A DNA stretch of 64,000 nt from assembly GCA_036023115.1 (NCBI GenBank), contig JAYKKT010000056.1, positions 4,027,501-4,091,500 of the forward strand, in the 5' to 3' direction. The DNA is from Brasenia schreberi (taxonomy: Eukaryota > Streptophyta > Magnoliopsida > Nymphaeales > Cabombaceae). The notes beneath the pieces were generated by a model. It had not been told where the DNA came from, made no database searches, and saw only the letters and a list, made by a program, of their open reading frames with translations. Both the position numbers and the translations under genes were made by a program. This document shows positions 22,432 through 33,240 of the stretch, piece after piece. Position 1 is the stretch's first letter. Each line of letters starts with the position of its first letter.

Positions 22432-24075
22432 CCCCCCCTCAAACTTACAGGGTATACACGGAAAGTGTCTAACAAAAATTGAAACCGAGTAGCCGAAAGG
22501 GATTTGGTGAAGAAGTCGGCTAGTTGCATCTCGGATGTGACATAATACAATGAGATCTTCTTATTCAGATATTCTTCACGAACAAAGTGGTAGTCCATCT
22601 CGATATGCTTCGTTCTCTCATGAAAAGTATTGTTGAAGGTAATGTACATGGCGCTTTTATTGTCACAATACATGATGGTAGGGCACTGCAAAGTAACTCC
22701 CATATCTGATAAAATAGTGGTGATCCATGAGATCTCCATCACGGCTGTAGCCATAGCTCGATACTCAACTTTCGTGGATGAGAGGGACACCTTTTGTTAT
22801 TTTTTATACTTCCAAGAAATAAGAGATTCACCTAAAAACACACAAAAATCAGTCGTGGAGTGTCTATCGTTGACATCTCCACCCCAATCAGCATCCGTAT
22901 ATACAGATAAATCAAAAGATGAATAAGAAATTAAGAGAACCCCCTTGTGGGCAGTATTTCTAATATATCGAATAATACGCAAGACAACACTCATATGAAC
23001 AGAAGTGGGTGCCTATTGAAATTGACTTGTTGTGTGTACTGAATGAAAAATATCTGGTCTAATAATAGTGAGATAAGTAAGTGCACCTATAAGTTGTCGA
23101 TAAGGGGTGGGGTCATCTAACTTCTCACCATCAGTGGATCGTAGTTTGGTGCCTAGGACTTCAGGTGTGTCAACAACCTTAGCATCTATAAGGCCAAATC
23201 TTTCAACAATATCATTAGCAAATTTTGTTTGAGACAAAGTATCTATAATTATTTTTGGTGATCTCAATACCTATAAAGTAATTCAATAAGCCCAAGTCTT
23301 TCATATCAAATTCGTGATGAAGATTAAGTTTAACTTCATCAATTCCTGCTTCATCACTTCTTGTGATGATCATGTCATCCACATACAAAAGCAAGATAAC
23401 AATACCAGATTTTATTTTTCGTACAAATAACACATTATCAGTATAGCAAGTCACAAAATTATGCAAATGCATGAATTTTTCAAATCGATCAAACCAAGCT
23501 TTAGGAGCTTGTTTTAGACCATACAAAGCCTTTCGCAATTTAAGAGCTTAACCAGGAGGGAGATTAATACTAGGAGGAGGACTCATGTAGACTTCTTCAT
23601 TCAAATAACCATTTAAAAATGCATTCTTGACATCAAGTTGGTATATATTTCATTGCTTAATTACACTGATGGTTATAAGAATTCTAATTGTGGTCATTCT
23701 AGCTACTGGGGCAAAAGTTTCATCATAGTCAATTTTATATTTTTGGGCATAACCCTTAGCAACTAGTCTAGCCTTGTATCTCTCAATGTGACCATTGCTA
23801 TGAGTTTTTATTTTATATACCCATCGACATCTAATGATTTTCTTATCCTTTAGTATGGGTGCAACGATCCATGTTTGAGCCTTGTCTAGGGCGTTGAGTT
23901 AATCTTTCATAGCATCTTCCCATTCTGGAATACCTTTAGCTTGATGATAAAACCTAAGTTCCTTTACTTGACGAAAGGTGGCAATCAAATTTCTCTATTG
24001 TGGTTCAAAAGATTCATAGGACACAAATCGTTGGGGAGGTCTTGAAACCTTGGGTTCTAGTCTCGTAATATCAGG
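22401..24075 (-). pseudogene. Copia pol fragment: RT and RNase H
   Basis: From 24075 downward the translation shows [76 protein letters not shown] and the active site LLLYVDDMII (near 23380). The RNase H part follows with YTDADWGGDVNDRHSTT (near 22900) and SLSSTKVEYRAMATAVMEI (22790 downward; the usual SSTEAEY has E to K). It ends LRGGVNV. Breaks include a TAA before LKLRKALYG (near 23549) and frame changes near 23267 and 22995. The key DD pair of the RT is intact but the gene as a whole is dead. Confidence 0.9.
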
Positions 24076-24210
24076 TTCTATGGATGCAGCCCACTTAGCC
24101 CACTAGGCTTGACCCACACTCACGCTTGAGCCAACATGGCTTGAACCATTCTCTTACTCTCTCTCCTCCCCAAGCAAATTTACGTGAGCTTTTGAGGACT
24201 CCCTCACTCC

Positions 24211-24218
24211 TATTTATA
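24211..24218 (-). promoter_or_regulatory. TATA box of the outer gypsy LTR
   Basis: TATAAATA on the minus strand, in the shared context CCTATAAATAGRRGTGAGGG, at the end of the GATC-rich array. Confidence 0.65.
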
Positions 24219-24999
24219 GGCAAATGAGGTGGGTCTTGGATATGGGTCTTGGGTTTGGATCGTGGAATCCATGTTCGATCCAAACACTATTTGGATATGG
24301 ATCTTGGATCTCAGATATTTTGAGATCCATATCCGATCCAAATCCAACATTTTTATGGATATGGATCTGGATATTTTGGTCCAGATTCGATCCAATCCAA
24401 ACACTATTTGGATATGGATCTGGATATTTATCGTCCAAATCCAATCCAAATTTTCTATGGATGGTCCTGTAGACACTGAAAATTTTCAACTCCTGGGTTC
24501 TTAGGCCTGAAGTGAACCTTTTCGCAATCTACGTTGCTTTTTAGGGCGTGCCAGCTAGCTTACTCAAACTAACGAAGTATGTTTTGAAATATCTGACTTT
24601 TAAAAGGCAACTGTGGGCAAGCGAGATCTTTTCGTTGCAAACCTTCTTGAACCGATGCTCAAGGGTCAGTTTGTACGCTTAGAGACTTCGTTTGAAACAA
24701 GTTAACTTCAAAAATCAATTTTGAATGAATTAGTGTTTTGAAATCTTTGGAAAATTATGCACTTTGGCGAGTTTTGATTTACGAGGGTTGGGCGACCCTA
24801 AGTCTTTCAATTTTATCTACTTAGGCACGATGTGTGTGCATCAGATGGCCTGAGTTTTGGCGTGTTTGCACGATTTGTTCGGGGTTTATTTGATGTAGGT
24901 ATGCACTCTAGCTCGAGTATGGCGAGTATGCAATGCAACTCACACAACTTGAATGTAAAACTCGAAATTTGAAGACTTAACTGATGGGAAAACCCAAAT

Positions 25000-25480
25000 T
25001 GAATGCAACTCACACGACTTGAATGTAAATTGCAGAAATTTAAATATATCTATATCTTAAGAGCGGAAAGGCTCAATGTGTGCATGGGTGTTGTGTATAA
25101 ATTGAAATGTAACTCATGCAACTGAACCGTAAAATGCAGCAGAAGGGAGATATAGATATAAGAGCGGAAAGACTCAATTGTGGCTTGTGTGTATGTGTAT
25201 AAATTGAAAGACAACACACACGACTGAATTTAACAACCCAAATTGAATTGCAATATGGCTCTTATTAGAGTCTTGGGAGTAAGAGCGAAGGCTCAATGTG
25301 TGTGAGTGTGGAATGGAAAGACAACGCACACAACTTGAATGTAAACCCATGCAGCTGAATTTATATAAATGGAGCTATATCTTAGGGGCTGCCAAGGCCC
25401 ATGTGTGTGCAAAAGTGTGCAACTAAGAGCGGAAAGGCTCAAGTGCACGTATGTGCTTGTGTGTCATGCACCAATATTAC
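25000..25480 (-). repeat. Irregular repeat array in the gypsy LTR leader (solo LTR A)
   Basis: Units of roughly 100 bp combine AACTCACACGACTTGAATG, a stretch of AT-rich sequence, and TAAGAGCGGAAAGGCTCAA. The GAGC..GCTC core can fold as a 4-bp stem with a 6-nt loop. Copies or variants lie at 25061, 25162 and 25427. Confidence 0.75.
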
Positions 25481-26610
25481 ATCCGGGGGGAGACAACGCT
25501 CCGTTATTACAATCCCGTATCAAAATTTAATTAAGTACCAAATGTAAGGACTTACAACTCACCTAGCCTGCTATATGGGGTGTGTCTAGGACGCGTACGC
25601 CTTGCTTGTGGAGCTCGGGTCACATGAGAGTGGAACCGGAGAGCTTGGAAACTTGGGAGCACTTGGAGACTTGGGAGTAGCCAAGTAGGGTTTGTAAGAC
25701 ACGAGTTTAGAGCCTTGGATGGGGTTGGTTTCTGTTTTAGGGTAACTCGGGCCAAGGGTGGCTCGAGTGGGTTTTGTTTTGGGGTTCGGCCAACACTTGG
25801 TGGCTGGTTTGGTTTGTGTGACTCGAGCCAAGGGTGGCTTGAGTGGGCTGGTTTTAAAGGGGACTTGGGGCTGGTCCTAGCTAGGTTTTGTCTAGGCTAG
25901 GGTGGCTCGAGTGATATGTTCGAAGTTCGGCCAAGGGAGGTGGCCAAAGGGAACGGCCTGCCTCAAGGCAGGCTAGGTTTTGGTTGGGGGGATGGTACAC
26001 GGCTTGCACCAGCAGGCCTGGTTTTGGGTAATGGGAGGGAAGCACGGCCAGCCTTGGCCGTGTGGTTTAAGATAGGTGGCCTGCCAAATGGCAGGCTTGG
26101 TTCTTGGCAAAAGAAGTGGAGCACGACCAGCTGCTGGTCGTGTGTTTTTGGTGTTTAGGGAGAGCTCGGCCAAAGCTTGGTGAGCTAGGAGGTGTTTTGG
26201 GTAGAGCTCGGCCAAGGTAGGTCGAGCTGGGTTTGTTTAGGGTAGAGCTCAGCCAACACTTGGCCGAGCTTAGGTGGTTTAATGGGCGTGTTTAGGGCGG
26301 CTTAGGTTGGGTGGTTTAGAGAGGTTAGGGAATAGAGTGCTTTAGGGTTAGGTTTAGGAACTCACCTTGGTTTTGCAGCCAACCTCCAAGCACCTCCACG
26401 CAGCCAAGCTCCCTCCGTTTGCAGCTCCACTCTCCTTGAAGACACAGCTACTTGGTTGGTGCAGCCCGAGCCTCGATGGCCCAATCCCAACTCTCAAAGG
26501 CAACAAGCCTTGGCCAATAGGGCCCTCTCTCTCTCCTCCCCCTTTTGATGCTCACGTGAAAGGCCTCTCCCTTGAATTCATGCCGATGCATTTTTGAGAC
26601 CCCTCACCTC

Positions 26611-26618
26611 TATTTATA
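26611..26618 (-). promoter_or_regulatory. TATA box of solo LTR A
   Basis: TATAAATA on the minus strand, followed by GAGGTGAGGGG, the same context as in four other LTRs of the window (24211, 37230, 45476, 52266). Confidence 0.7.
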
Positions 26619-27973
26619 GAGGTTTAAAATGGGTCTTGGATATGGGTCTGGGTATCCGGATCCAATCCAAACACTATTTGGATTTGGATCGCGGATCTTG
26701 GATATTTTGAGATCCAGATCCAGTCCAAATATTTATTTGGGTTTGAATCTCGGATCTCAGATATTTTGAGATCTAGATCCGATCCAAACACTATTTGGAT
26801 CTGGATCTGGATATTTTTGGGTCCAAATCTAATCCAAACTTTTCTTCTACTCCTTGGTTTCTGGTCCTTTTCTGGTACTTTTTACCATCGGTTTTGAGCG
26901 GGCTTCGATTCATCGGAGGCCCAACTTTGGCCTGGGTCTTCCCCAAGTCCATCTTCCAACTGGTATTTTGCTTTTTAGGACTTTTTTGGGGTCTGTTTCT
27001 GTCCGTCGTTTTGGTTTTTGACCAGTTCTTGGTGATATCGAACTCAGATTGCCTCACGGATTCCGTTCTTCATTCTGACGGGACGTGTCTTAGACTTCTG
27101 TAGACTTCACCAGGTTTTTGGCTTCTGTCTGCATTTCGGAGCTGCTTTTTGCTTTTCTTTGACCTAAATTATGCTTTTACCCTTCTGTCGGGCTTTTCTC
27201 TGAACGGGCTCTCTTTTCTTCTGTTTTTGGGCAGGGGACGACTTCTGAAGTTCTGGGCTTGAATTCCTCTTCTTGCCTGGGCTCTCCTTTTGCCTTTTGT
27301 ACCTGTTTTTGTATTTTAAACAAATTGTCGTTTTAGCTCAAATGAGCTTTTTGTGTTTTTGAGAGTTTTTTGAATTTTGAAAAATTCGGGGTGTTTACAG
27401 GTCCTTCTTGGCTTTTTGAGGCGGACGTTTTGTGCGGGCACTGGCTTCATCAGCACTCCGTCTGGTGCTGGGTTTTCCCCAACTTTGTTGTCCGGACTCC
27501 ATCTCGCCATTCTAGACTCCGTTTCTGGTTAATTTCGCCATTTCTGACTCAGATTCATGCTGCTTGGGTGGATGCATTCGATTTGGCTTTTGGGTGTGTC
27601 GAGCTTGCATTCTACATCGGGCCTGAGCCTTCCTTTCACCTTTTGACCCTGGCCTTTATCAGGTCAGGGTGCTCCTTTTGGGCTTCTGCACCTATTTTTG
27701 AGGCTGCTTTGGATTTGGCCCTTTTGAGCTGCTTTATGAGCTGCTTTTCGATCAGGCGTCGTCTTCTATGCTTCACCTGTTCGTCTTTAGCTTTTTGGCA
27801 AAATGGGACTTGGCCCGGGTTTGAGGAATCCATATTGGATACGAGGTTCAAAAACAACATTTACAAGCTTTTCAGAAGCTCCTGGGTTTTTGAAAATACA
27901 AAATGGCCTTTTGGGTTGATTTGCAAACCAGGTGTATGTTTTTGCAAAATCGTGGGAATTTGGGATGTTTACA

Positions 27974-30900
27974 AAAACTAGTGAAACTTTAGAAGCTTAT
28001 AAGAAAGCAAAGAAGGAAGCGAAAAAGGCCGTTAGTGAAGCAAAAGCTAAGATTTGGGATGACTTATATAAAAAACTCAACTCAAAAGAGGGTGAAAGAG
28101 ATATTTTTAGGATAGCTAGGGCTAGAGATAAGAAAACTAAAGATCTTAACTATGTTAGATGCATAAAAGATGAGGATGAAAAAATTCTAGTGGAAAATGA
28201 TGATATAAGAAATAGATGGAAAAACTATTTTTATAATCTTTTTAATGAAAATAAAGATGTTAGTTAGTATTAGTTTAGGATATTTAGCCAAGTCAGAAAA
28301 GTATATAAACCACAATTTCTACCGACATATTCAAAAGAATTGAAGTCAAAGAGGCTCTTAAACATATGAAGAGTGGTAAATCGGTAGGACCAGATAATAT
28401 TCCTATAGAAGTTTGGAAAATACTAGGAGAAATAGGAATCACTTGGCTCACAAGACTATTTAATGAAATATGGAAAAATCAAAAGATGCCCGAGGAATGG
28501 AGAGCAAGTACACTTATACCCATTTATAAGAACAAGGGAGACATTCAAAATTGTGCGAATTATCGAGGTATCAAGTTAATGAGTCATACTATGAAATTAT
28601 GGAAAAGAATTATCGAACGTAGGTTAAGACAAGTATCAAGTACAACAGAGAACCAATTTGGATTTATGCCAAGTAGATCTACTATTGAAGCGATTCACCT
28701 TTCGAGACGTCATATGGAACATTTTAGAGCAAAAAAGAAAGACCTTTACATGATATTTATTGATCTAGAAAAAGCTTATGATAGGGTATCGAGGGCGGTT
28801 CTTTGGAGAACTTTGGAAAAAAGAGGTATCCCATTGACATATATTAACCTTATAAGAGACATGTATGATGGTGCAAAAACATGTGTGAGGACTCATGAAG
28901 GAACGACAGACTTCTTTGAAGTTAATATTGGGTTATATCATGGATCAACTTTAAGTCCATACTTATTTATAATGGTTATGGATTAGTTAACAAAACATAT
29001 TCAAGATGAAGTGTCACACCCGCACGGGTCGCGACCACGACCCGGCCCGAGCTAATGCCACGTGGCCGCCTCTCGCGCGGGCGTGATGGTGAGCAGTAAC
29101 CAAATACAATACCAATTTAATTCAAACTCAAGAAATATCTAACTGAAATAAATGTTTATATCGAAGTTCTAAACAACACGTCCAAAATGGTGTGGGTCCC
29201 ACCTAACAATAACTCCAAATAAAAGACTTTCTAAATTATTCAACACTTATCATACCATCTAAAATAAAAATGATGCTCTATCAAACTCTTACTCTGCTCC
29301 GTGTGCCTTCGAAGTGCTAGCTTCAGGATGAGCTGTAAAACAATAGGGTGAGCTCCTATACATAGCTCAGTAGGGAGGTTAAGCATCTTTAAACAGAAAA
29401 CATACTAAAAAAATGCATAGTTTAAAATCATTTCATAGCAAAGCACATTTACATTGAAATCATGATCTAAAGTTCATATGCACACGCTCACAAACTCACA
29501 CATCATTAGTTTCGATAATTACAGCCCATATTGTGTCTGCCCCAAAGGCCATTGGAGTCGTCCGGCCCTCCCTAACGTGATCTCGGTAACCCCGTCTACG
29601 ACGGTAACCACGCCGACTCTCACGGTAGAGTGCCCGGGAACACACTTTGTATTCGTCCCAAGCCGGATCGCCCGAGGGACCTACAAGTCTCTAGAGACCC
29701 CACACAAACCAGACAAGTACGTCTCGTATATTCACACATCATTACATTTCTAAAACCAATTACAGTTCATCACATTCACAAATCATATCTAGATCCACGA
29801 ATATCCAAAATCAAACTCATATCCACACAACATTTAAACAACATTTAAATACCATGTTCATACGACACATGCATATCAAAACATGCTCTTTATCAAACAG
29901 TGTCATAAACATGTTCTATTTGAAAAGCATATCAAATAACTCATAATTGCGAATAACATTTCACAAACATCAATAAAACAGTTATCAATCATGCACATTT
30001 AAATCTATCTAAAACAGTAAAATCACTTATAGCATGGTTCTGTAAAAGAATGCATAACCCCCTACATGAAGGAGCGCTAAGATCTAGTCCCCAAGCTGTT
30101 GGGCCACTCTTATCACCACCAAATCCTCCAATTTTAATCTCTAAACAATTACAAATAATTGAAACATTAAAATTTATTTAACTATAAGTCTAACAAAACA
30201 AATTATATCCGAATCGGATCCCAAACCCCAATTTGGATCCGTTTAAGCTATCCAAGATCCAAATCGATACCCAATTTCATATTTGATCCGAATGAGTGAC
30301 ACAATAGGTAGCTTGTATCATTGTGTCAACAGAGAACCTTTAACTACTGACACGGGTCTCGTTCTTAACCTAAAAACGCATTTCAAGACACGACCCAAAC
30401 TTGACCCATTTTCGACACATAACCTGTTTCTTAACACACGACATGAATCAGTGTCGGTTCATGACATTTCAGACACAATACAACACGGAACGAGGGACAT
30501 GCCCAAAAGGCCCCATCTTCTTTTCTTTTCTTTTTCTTTTTTCCGACATCGATCTCGCCGGTTTCCGATGAAGTACAATCATTTTTCGACCAAATCGACG
30601 CCATTGCTTACCTACCCCACCAAAACGCTTAGTTCTACCTCCAACCTTTAATCCAAGCCCAAAACGATGATTTTCAACAAGTTTTTCTTCAAAAATCAGG
30701 AAAAAAATGAAAATCTGAAAAATAGGTCAACTTACCGGATTCCGACCGACTCCTCCTATTTTCCGGCTAGTTCAAGGCTGCCCAGCTCCTTGGAAAAAGG
30801 CACTATGAAGTGCCCTTTTTAAAGGCCCTTCATATCCCTCCCCCCATTGGGCGTTACTGGGGGCGTTACTCAACGTTACATGAAGTACCTTGGTGTATGT

Positions 30901-31676
30901 TATTTGCAGCTGACATTGTATTAGTGGAGGAGTCTAAGGAAAAAGTTAATAGAAAATTGGAACTATGGAGAGAAACATTAGAAAGCGAAGGCCTCCGACT
31001 TAGTAGAACAAAGACAGAATATATGGAATGTAAGTTTGATCATTTGGCTACTTCAGAGGACATAGAAATTAAAATTGGCACACATTGCATTCCCCAAAAG
31101 GAAAGTTTTAAATACCTAGGTTCAATTTTTCAAAGTGATGGAAGAATTGATAGAGATGTTACACATAGAATTAATGCTGGTTGGTTAAAATGAAGAGGAG
31201 CATCAGGTATTCTTTGTGATAAGAAGATACCATTAAAATTAAAAGGTAAATATTATAGAGCAGCAATTAGGCCTGCCATGTGTTATGGTTCTGAGTGTTG
31301 GGCAGTTAATCATCAACATGTACAAAAGATGTCTATGACAGAAATGAAGATGTTGAGATGGATGAGTGGTCATACAAGAAAAGACCGTATACATAATGAG
31401 GTTATTAGAAGCAAATTAGGAGTGGCACCAATAGAGGATAAAGTGAGAGAACATCGTTTAAGATGGTTTGGACATATAGAAAGAAGATCAAAAGAAGAAC
31501 CTATAAGAAGGTTAGAAAAACTAAATTTGGAAAGTATTAAAAGAGGTAGAGGACGACCACAAAAGTGTTGGAAAGAAACAATAAAGAATGGTCTAGCTTA
31601 TTGTGAGTTAACTGCTAACATGGCACACGATAGGGATCTGTGGAAACAAAGAATCCATGTAGCCGACCCTGTCTAG
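27974..31676 (+). pseudogene. RTE LINE reverse transcriptase ORF, copy 2
   Basis: The frames 27932-28267, 28366-28986, 30810-31193 and 31278-31676 are pieces of one RT. Visible are the KKAKKEAKKAVSEAKAK helix, [17 protein letters not shown] (28369), [15 protein letters not shown] (28763), [13 protein letters not shown] (28929; copy 1 and 3 have GLHQG), MLFAADIVL (30897; A replaces the first catalytic Asp of FADD) and RGRGRPQKCWKET (31543). Breaks are a 4-bp GTTA duplication near 28260, an added base near 28340, a TAG at 28984, the inserted solo LTR and a TGA near 31190. With the catalytic Asp changed, the enzyme could not work even if the frame were whole. Confidence 0.9.
29012..30880. repeat. 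Gypsy-type solo LTR B2 (1869 bp) in LINE copy 2
   Basis: It begins TGTCACACCC, ends CAACGTTACA and is flanked by the 5-bp target copy TGAAG (29007-29011 and 30881-30885). Removing it and one target copy restores the LINE reading [18 protein letters not shown] apart from a stop. It carries the GGTGAGCTCC..TAGCTCAGTAGGG palindromic stretch near 29350. No coding sequence. Which strand is sense is not certain, so no strand is given. A related fragment lies in opposite orientation at 31722-33240. Confidence 0.92.
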
Positions 31677-31721
31677 TATGGGAAAAGGCTTAGTTGTTGT
31701 TGTTGTTGTTGTTGTTGTTTG

Positions 31722-33240
31722 TATTCGAAAAAAGGCCTTAATACTCGAAAATCAGTTGAAAACAAGCATACATTTGTGGATTTTTTCTTAAATCCAAGTT
31801 ACCATTTTTCATGAATTTTCTGACCAAAATGTCATCGTTATCGATTGATATTGGGTTAGATTGGAAGATGAGAGGTAGTCAGTCAGTTAGGGACCCTCGT
31901 CGACCTTGGTCATCTTAAAAAAAACCAATGAAATCGATGTTGGAAAATCAAGGGAACCGACCCCTTTTGGGCGTGTTCCAATTTCTATGTTGTGTCATGT
32001 TTGAAATGCCTTGAAATGATAATGATTCATGTTGTGCTCTCGTGTCATATGACAAGGAACAATTATGTGTCAAAACAAGTTAGAAACAACTTTTGTGTCG
32101 AAAATGGGTCAGATTTGGGTCGAGTCTTGAAATGAGTTTTGGGTCAAAAACAGGACCCATATCAGTAGTTACATGTTTTGTGTCGACAAAGTGACATAGG
32201 TTACCTACCATGTCACTCAATGCTACCTACTGTGTCACTCAGTTTGCATCTGATATGGATACTGGTAGTAGTTTAGATCCAAGATAGCTTTAATGGATCC
32301 AAATTGGATTTTGGGTGATTTTAGGGTCATTTGAAATCTGATTTAGATATAGTTTATTGCAGTAGATTTATAGTTAAATAAATTTTAAAATTTTAATAAT
32401 TTTAATTATTTATAGATTAAAATTGGAGGATTTGGTAGTGATAAGTGCAGTCCAATAGTTTGGGGATTGGATTTTGGCACTCCTTAAGATAGGGGTTATT
32501 CATTCTTTTACAAAACCATGCTAGAAGTGATTTTCTTATTTTAGATAGATTTAAATGTGCATGATTGATAATTGTTTTATTAATATTTATGAAATGATGT
32601 TCGTAATTATAAGTTATTTGATATGCTTTTAAAGTAGAACTTGCAAGTCTAGTATGAACATGATATTTAAATGTTGTATGGATATGGATTTGGAGAGTTG
32701 TGAATGCAGACATGATTTGTTAATGTGATGAATTAGAAATTGTTTTGAAATGTAATGATGTGTAAATACATGAGTGTTACTTGTCTGGGTTGTATGGGGT
32801 GTCTAAAGACTTATTGGTCTCTTAGGCGTCCGGCCAATAGGGTGTGTTTCTGGGCATTCTGCCGTGAGAGTCGATGTGATTACCTTCTTGGTAGGGTTGC
32901 CGAGGTCATGTTAGGGAAGGCCGGACAACTCATGTGGCCTTTGGGGCAAGCACATTATGGCTTGTAATTATCGTAACTAATAAGGTGTATATACGCGTGT
33001 TAAAGTGTGAGTATGAATTTAAGATCATGATTTATAAAGAAAACTGTGATTTGTTATGAAATGATTATGAAGTTATGCATGATTTTAGTATGAATTCTAT
33101 TTAAAGATATTTATTCTCCCTATTGAGCTATGTATAGGAGCTCATCCTATTATTTTACAGTTTGTGTTAAAGCTAGTACTTTCAAGGTACATGGAGTAGA
33201 GTAGCAGTTAGATAGAGCTACCTTTCTTATTTTAGATGGC
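31722..33240. repeat. Fragment of the same LTR family, opposite orientation
   Basis: Read in reverse complement it matches the solo LTR at 29012-30880 over most of its length: the TAGCTC/GAGCTC segment at 33125, the CGGCCT..TTGGTAGGG segment at 32830-32945 and the GGGTCAGATTTGGG segment at 32110. Both LTR ends are missing. LINE copy 2 ends exactly at its left edge and a chromovirus-like pol starts at its right edge. Confidence 0.8.

Larger units (their letters stand above)
22024..24075 (-). mobile_element. Ty1/copia element, 3' part, minus strand
   Basis: Read on the minus strand it is the linker before RT, RT, RNase H, a polypurine tract (GAGGGGGGG, 22432-22440) and a 3' LTR (22024-22431). 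It is inserted in the plus-strand copia RT fragment to its left. The right (5') border at about 24075 is a truncation joined to gypsy LTR sequence, so integrase, gag and the 5' LTR are lost. The left target copy would be ATAAT (22019-22023); its partner is gone. Confidence 0.82.
24468..27399 (-). repeat. Tat-like gypsy solo LTR A (2932 bp) with target duplication
   Basis: Minus-strand sense runs from TGTAAACACCCC (27399) to GTGTCTACA (24468). The 5-bp target copy GGTCC lies on both sides (24463-24467 and 27400-27404), so it is a complete solo LTR, left when the two LTRs of an element recombined. It contains a GATC-rich U3 array (26640-26830), a TATA box (26611-26618), and a long leader with repeated CACACGACTTGAATG and GAGCGGAAAGGCTC words (25000-25480). 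The open frames inside are chance frames. Confidence 0.93.
24076..27973 (-). repeat. Outer Tat-like gypsy LTR, split by a nested solo LTR
   Basis: Pieces are 24076-24467 and 27400-27973. On the minus strand the LTR starts TGTAAACATCCC at 27973 and reads through U3 to a TATA box and early R region. It is then cut off at about 24076 by the copia fragment. The right edge lies in RTE LINE copy 2, whose sequence begins directly at 27974. The inner solo LTR (24468-27399) interrupts it in U3. Confidence 0.8.
27974..31721 (+). mobile_element. RTE-clade LINE, copy 2 (5' truncated, with nested solo LTR)
   Basis: LINE sequence is 27974-29011 and 30881-31721, interrupted by the solo LTR at 29012-30880. 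It begins where copy 1 has position 18517, directly at the edge of the outer gypsy LTR, so its 5' half was lost or lies elsewhere. It ends with the (TTG)n tail (31693-31720). It keeps the segment before the tail that copy 1 lacks. Confidence 0.9.

Noticed and set aside
24214..24504. Frames rich in IWIWI / DPNP on both strands
   Set aside because: Translation of the GATC-rich U3 array; mirrored on both strands because the array is quasi-palindromic.
27370..27981. 203-codon open frame, plus strand
   Set aside because: It crosses the joint between the nested solo LTR and the outer LTR, is antisense to the LTR, and shows no domain. A chance frame.
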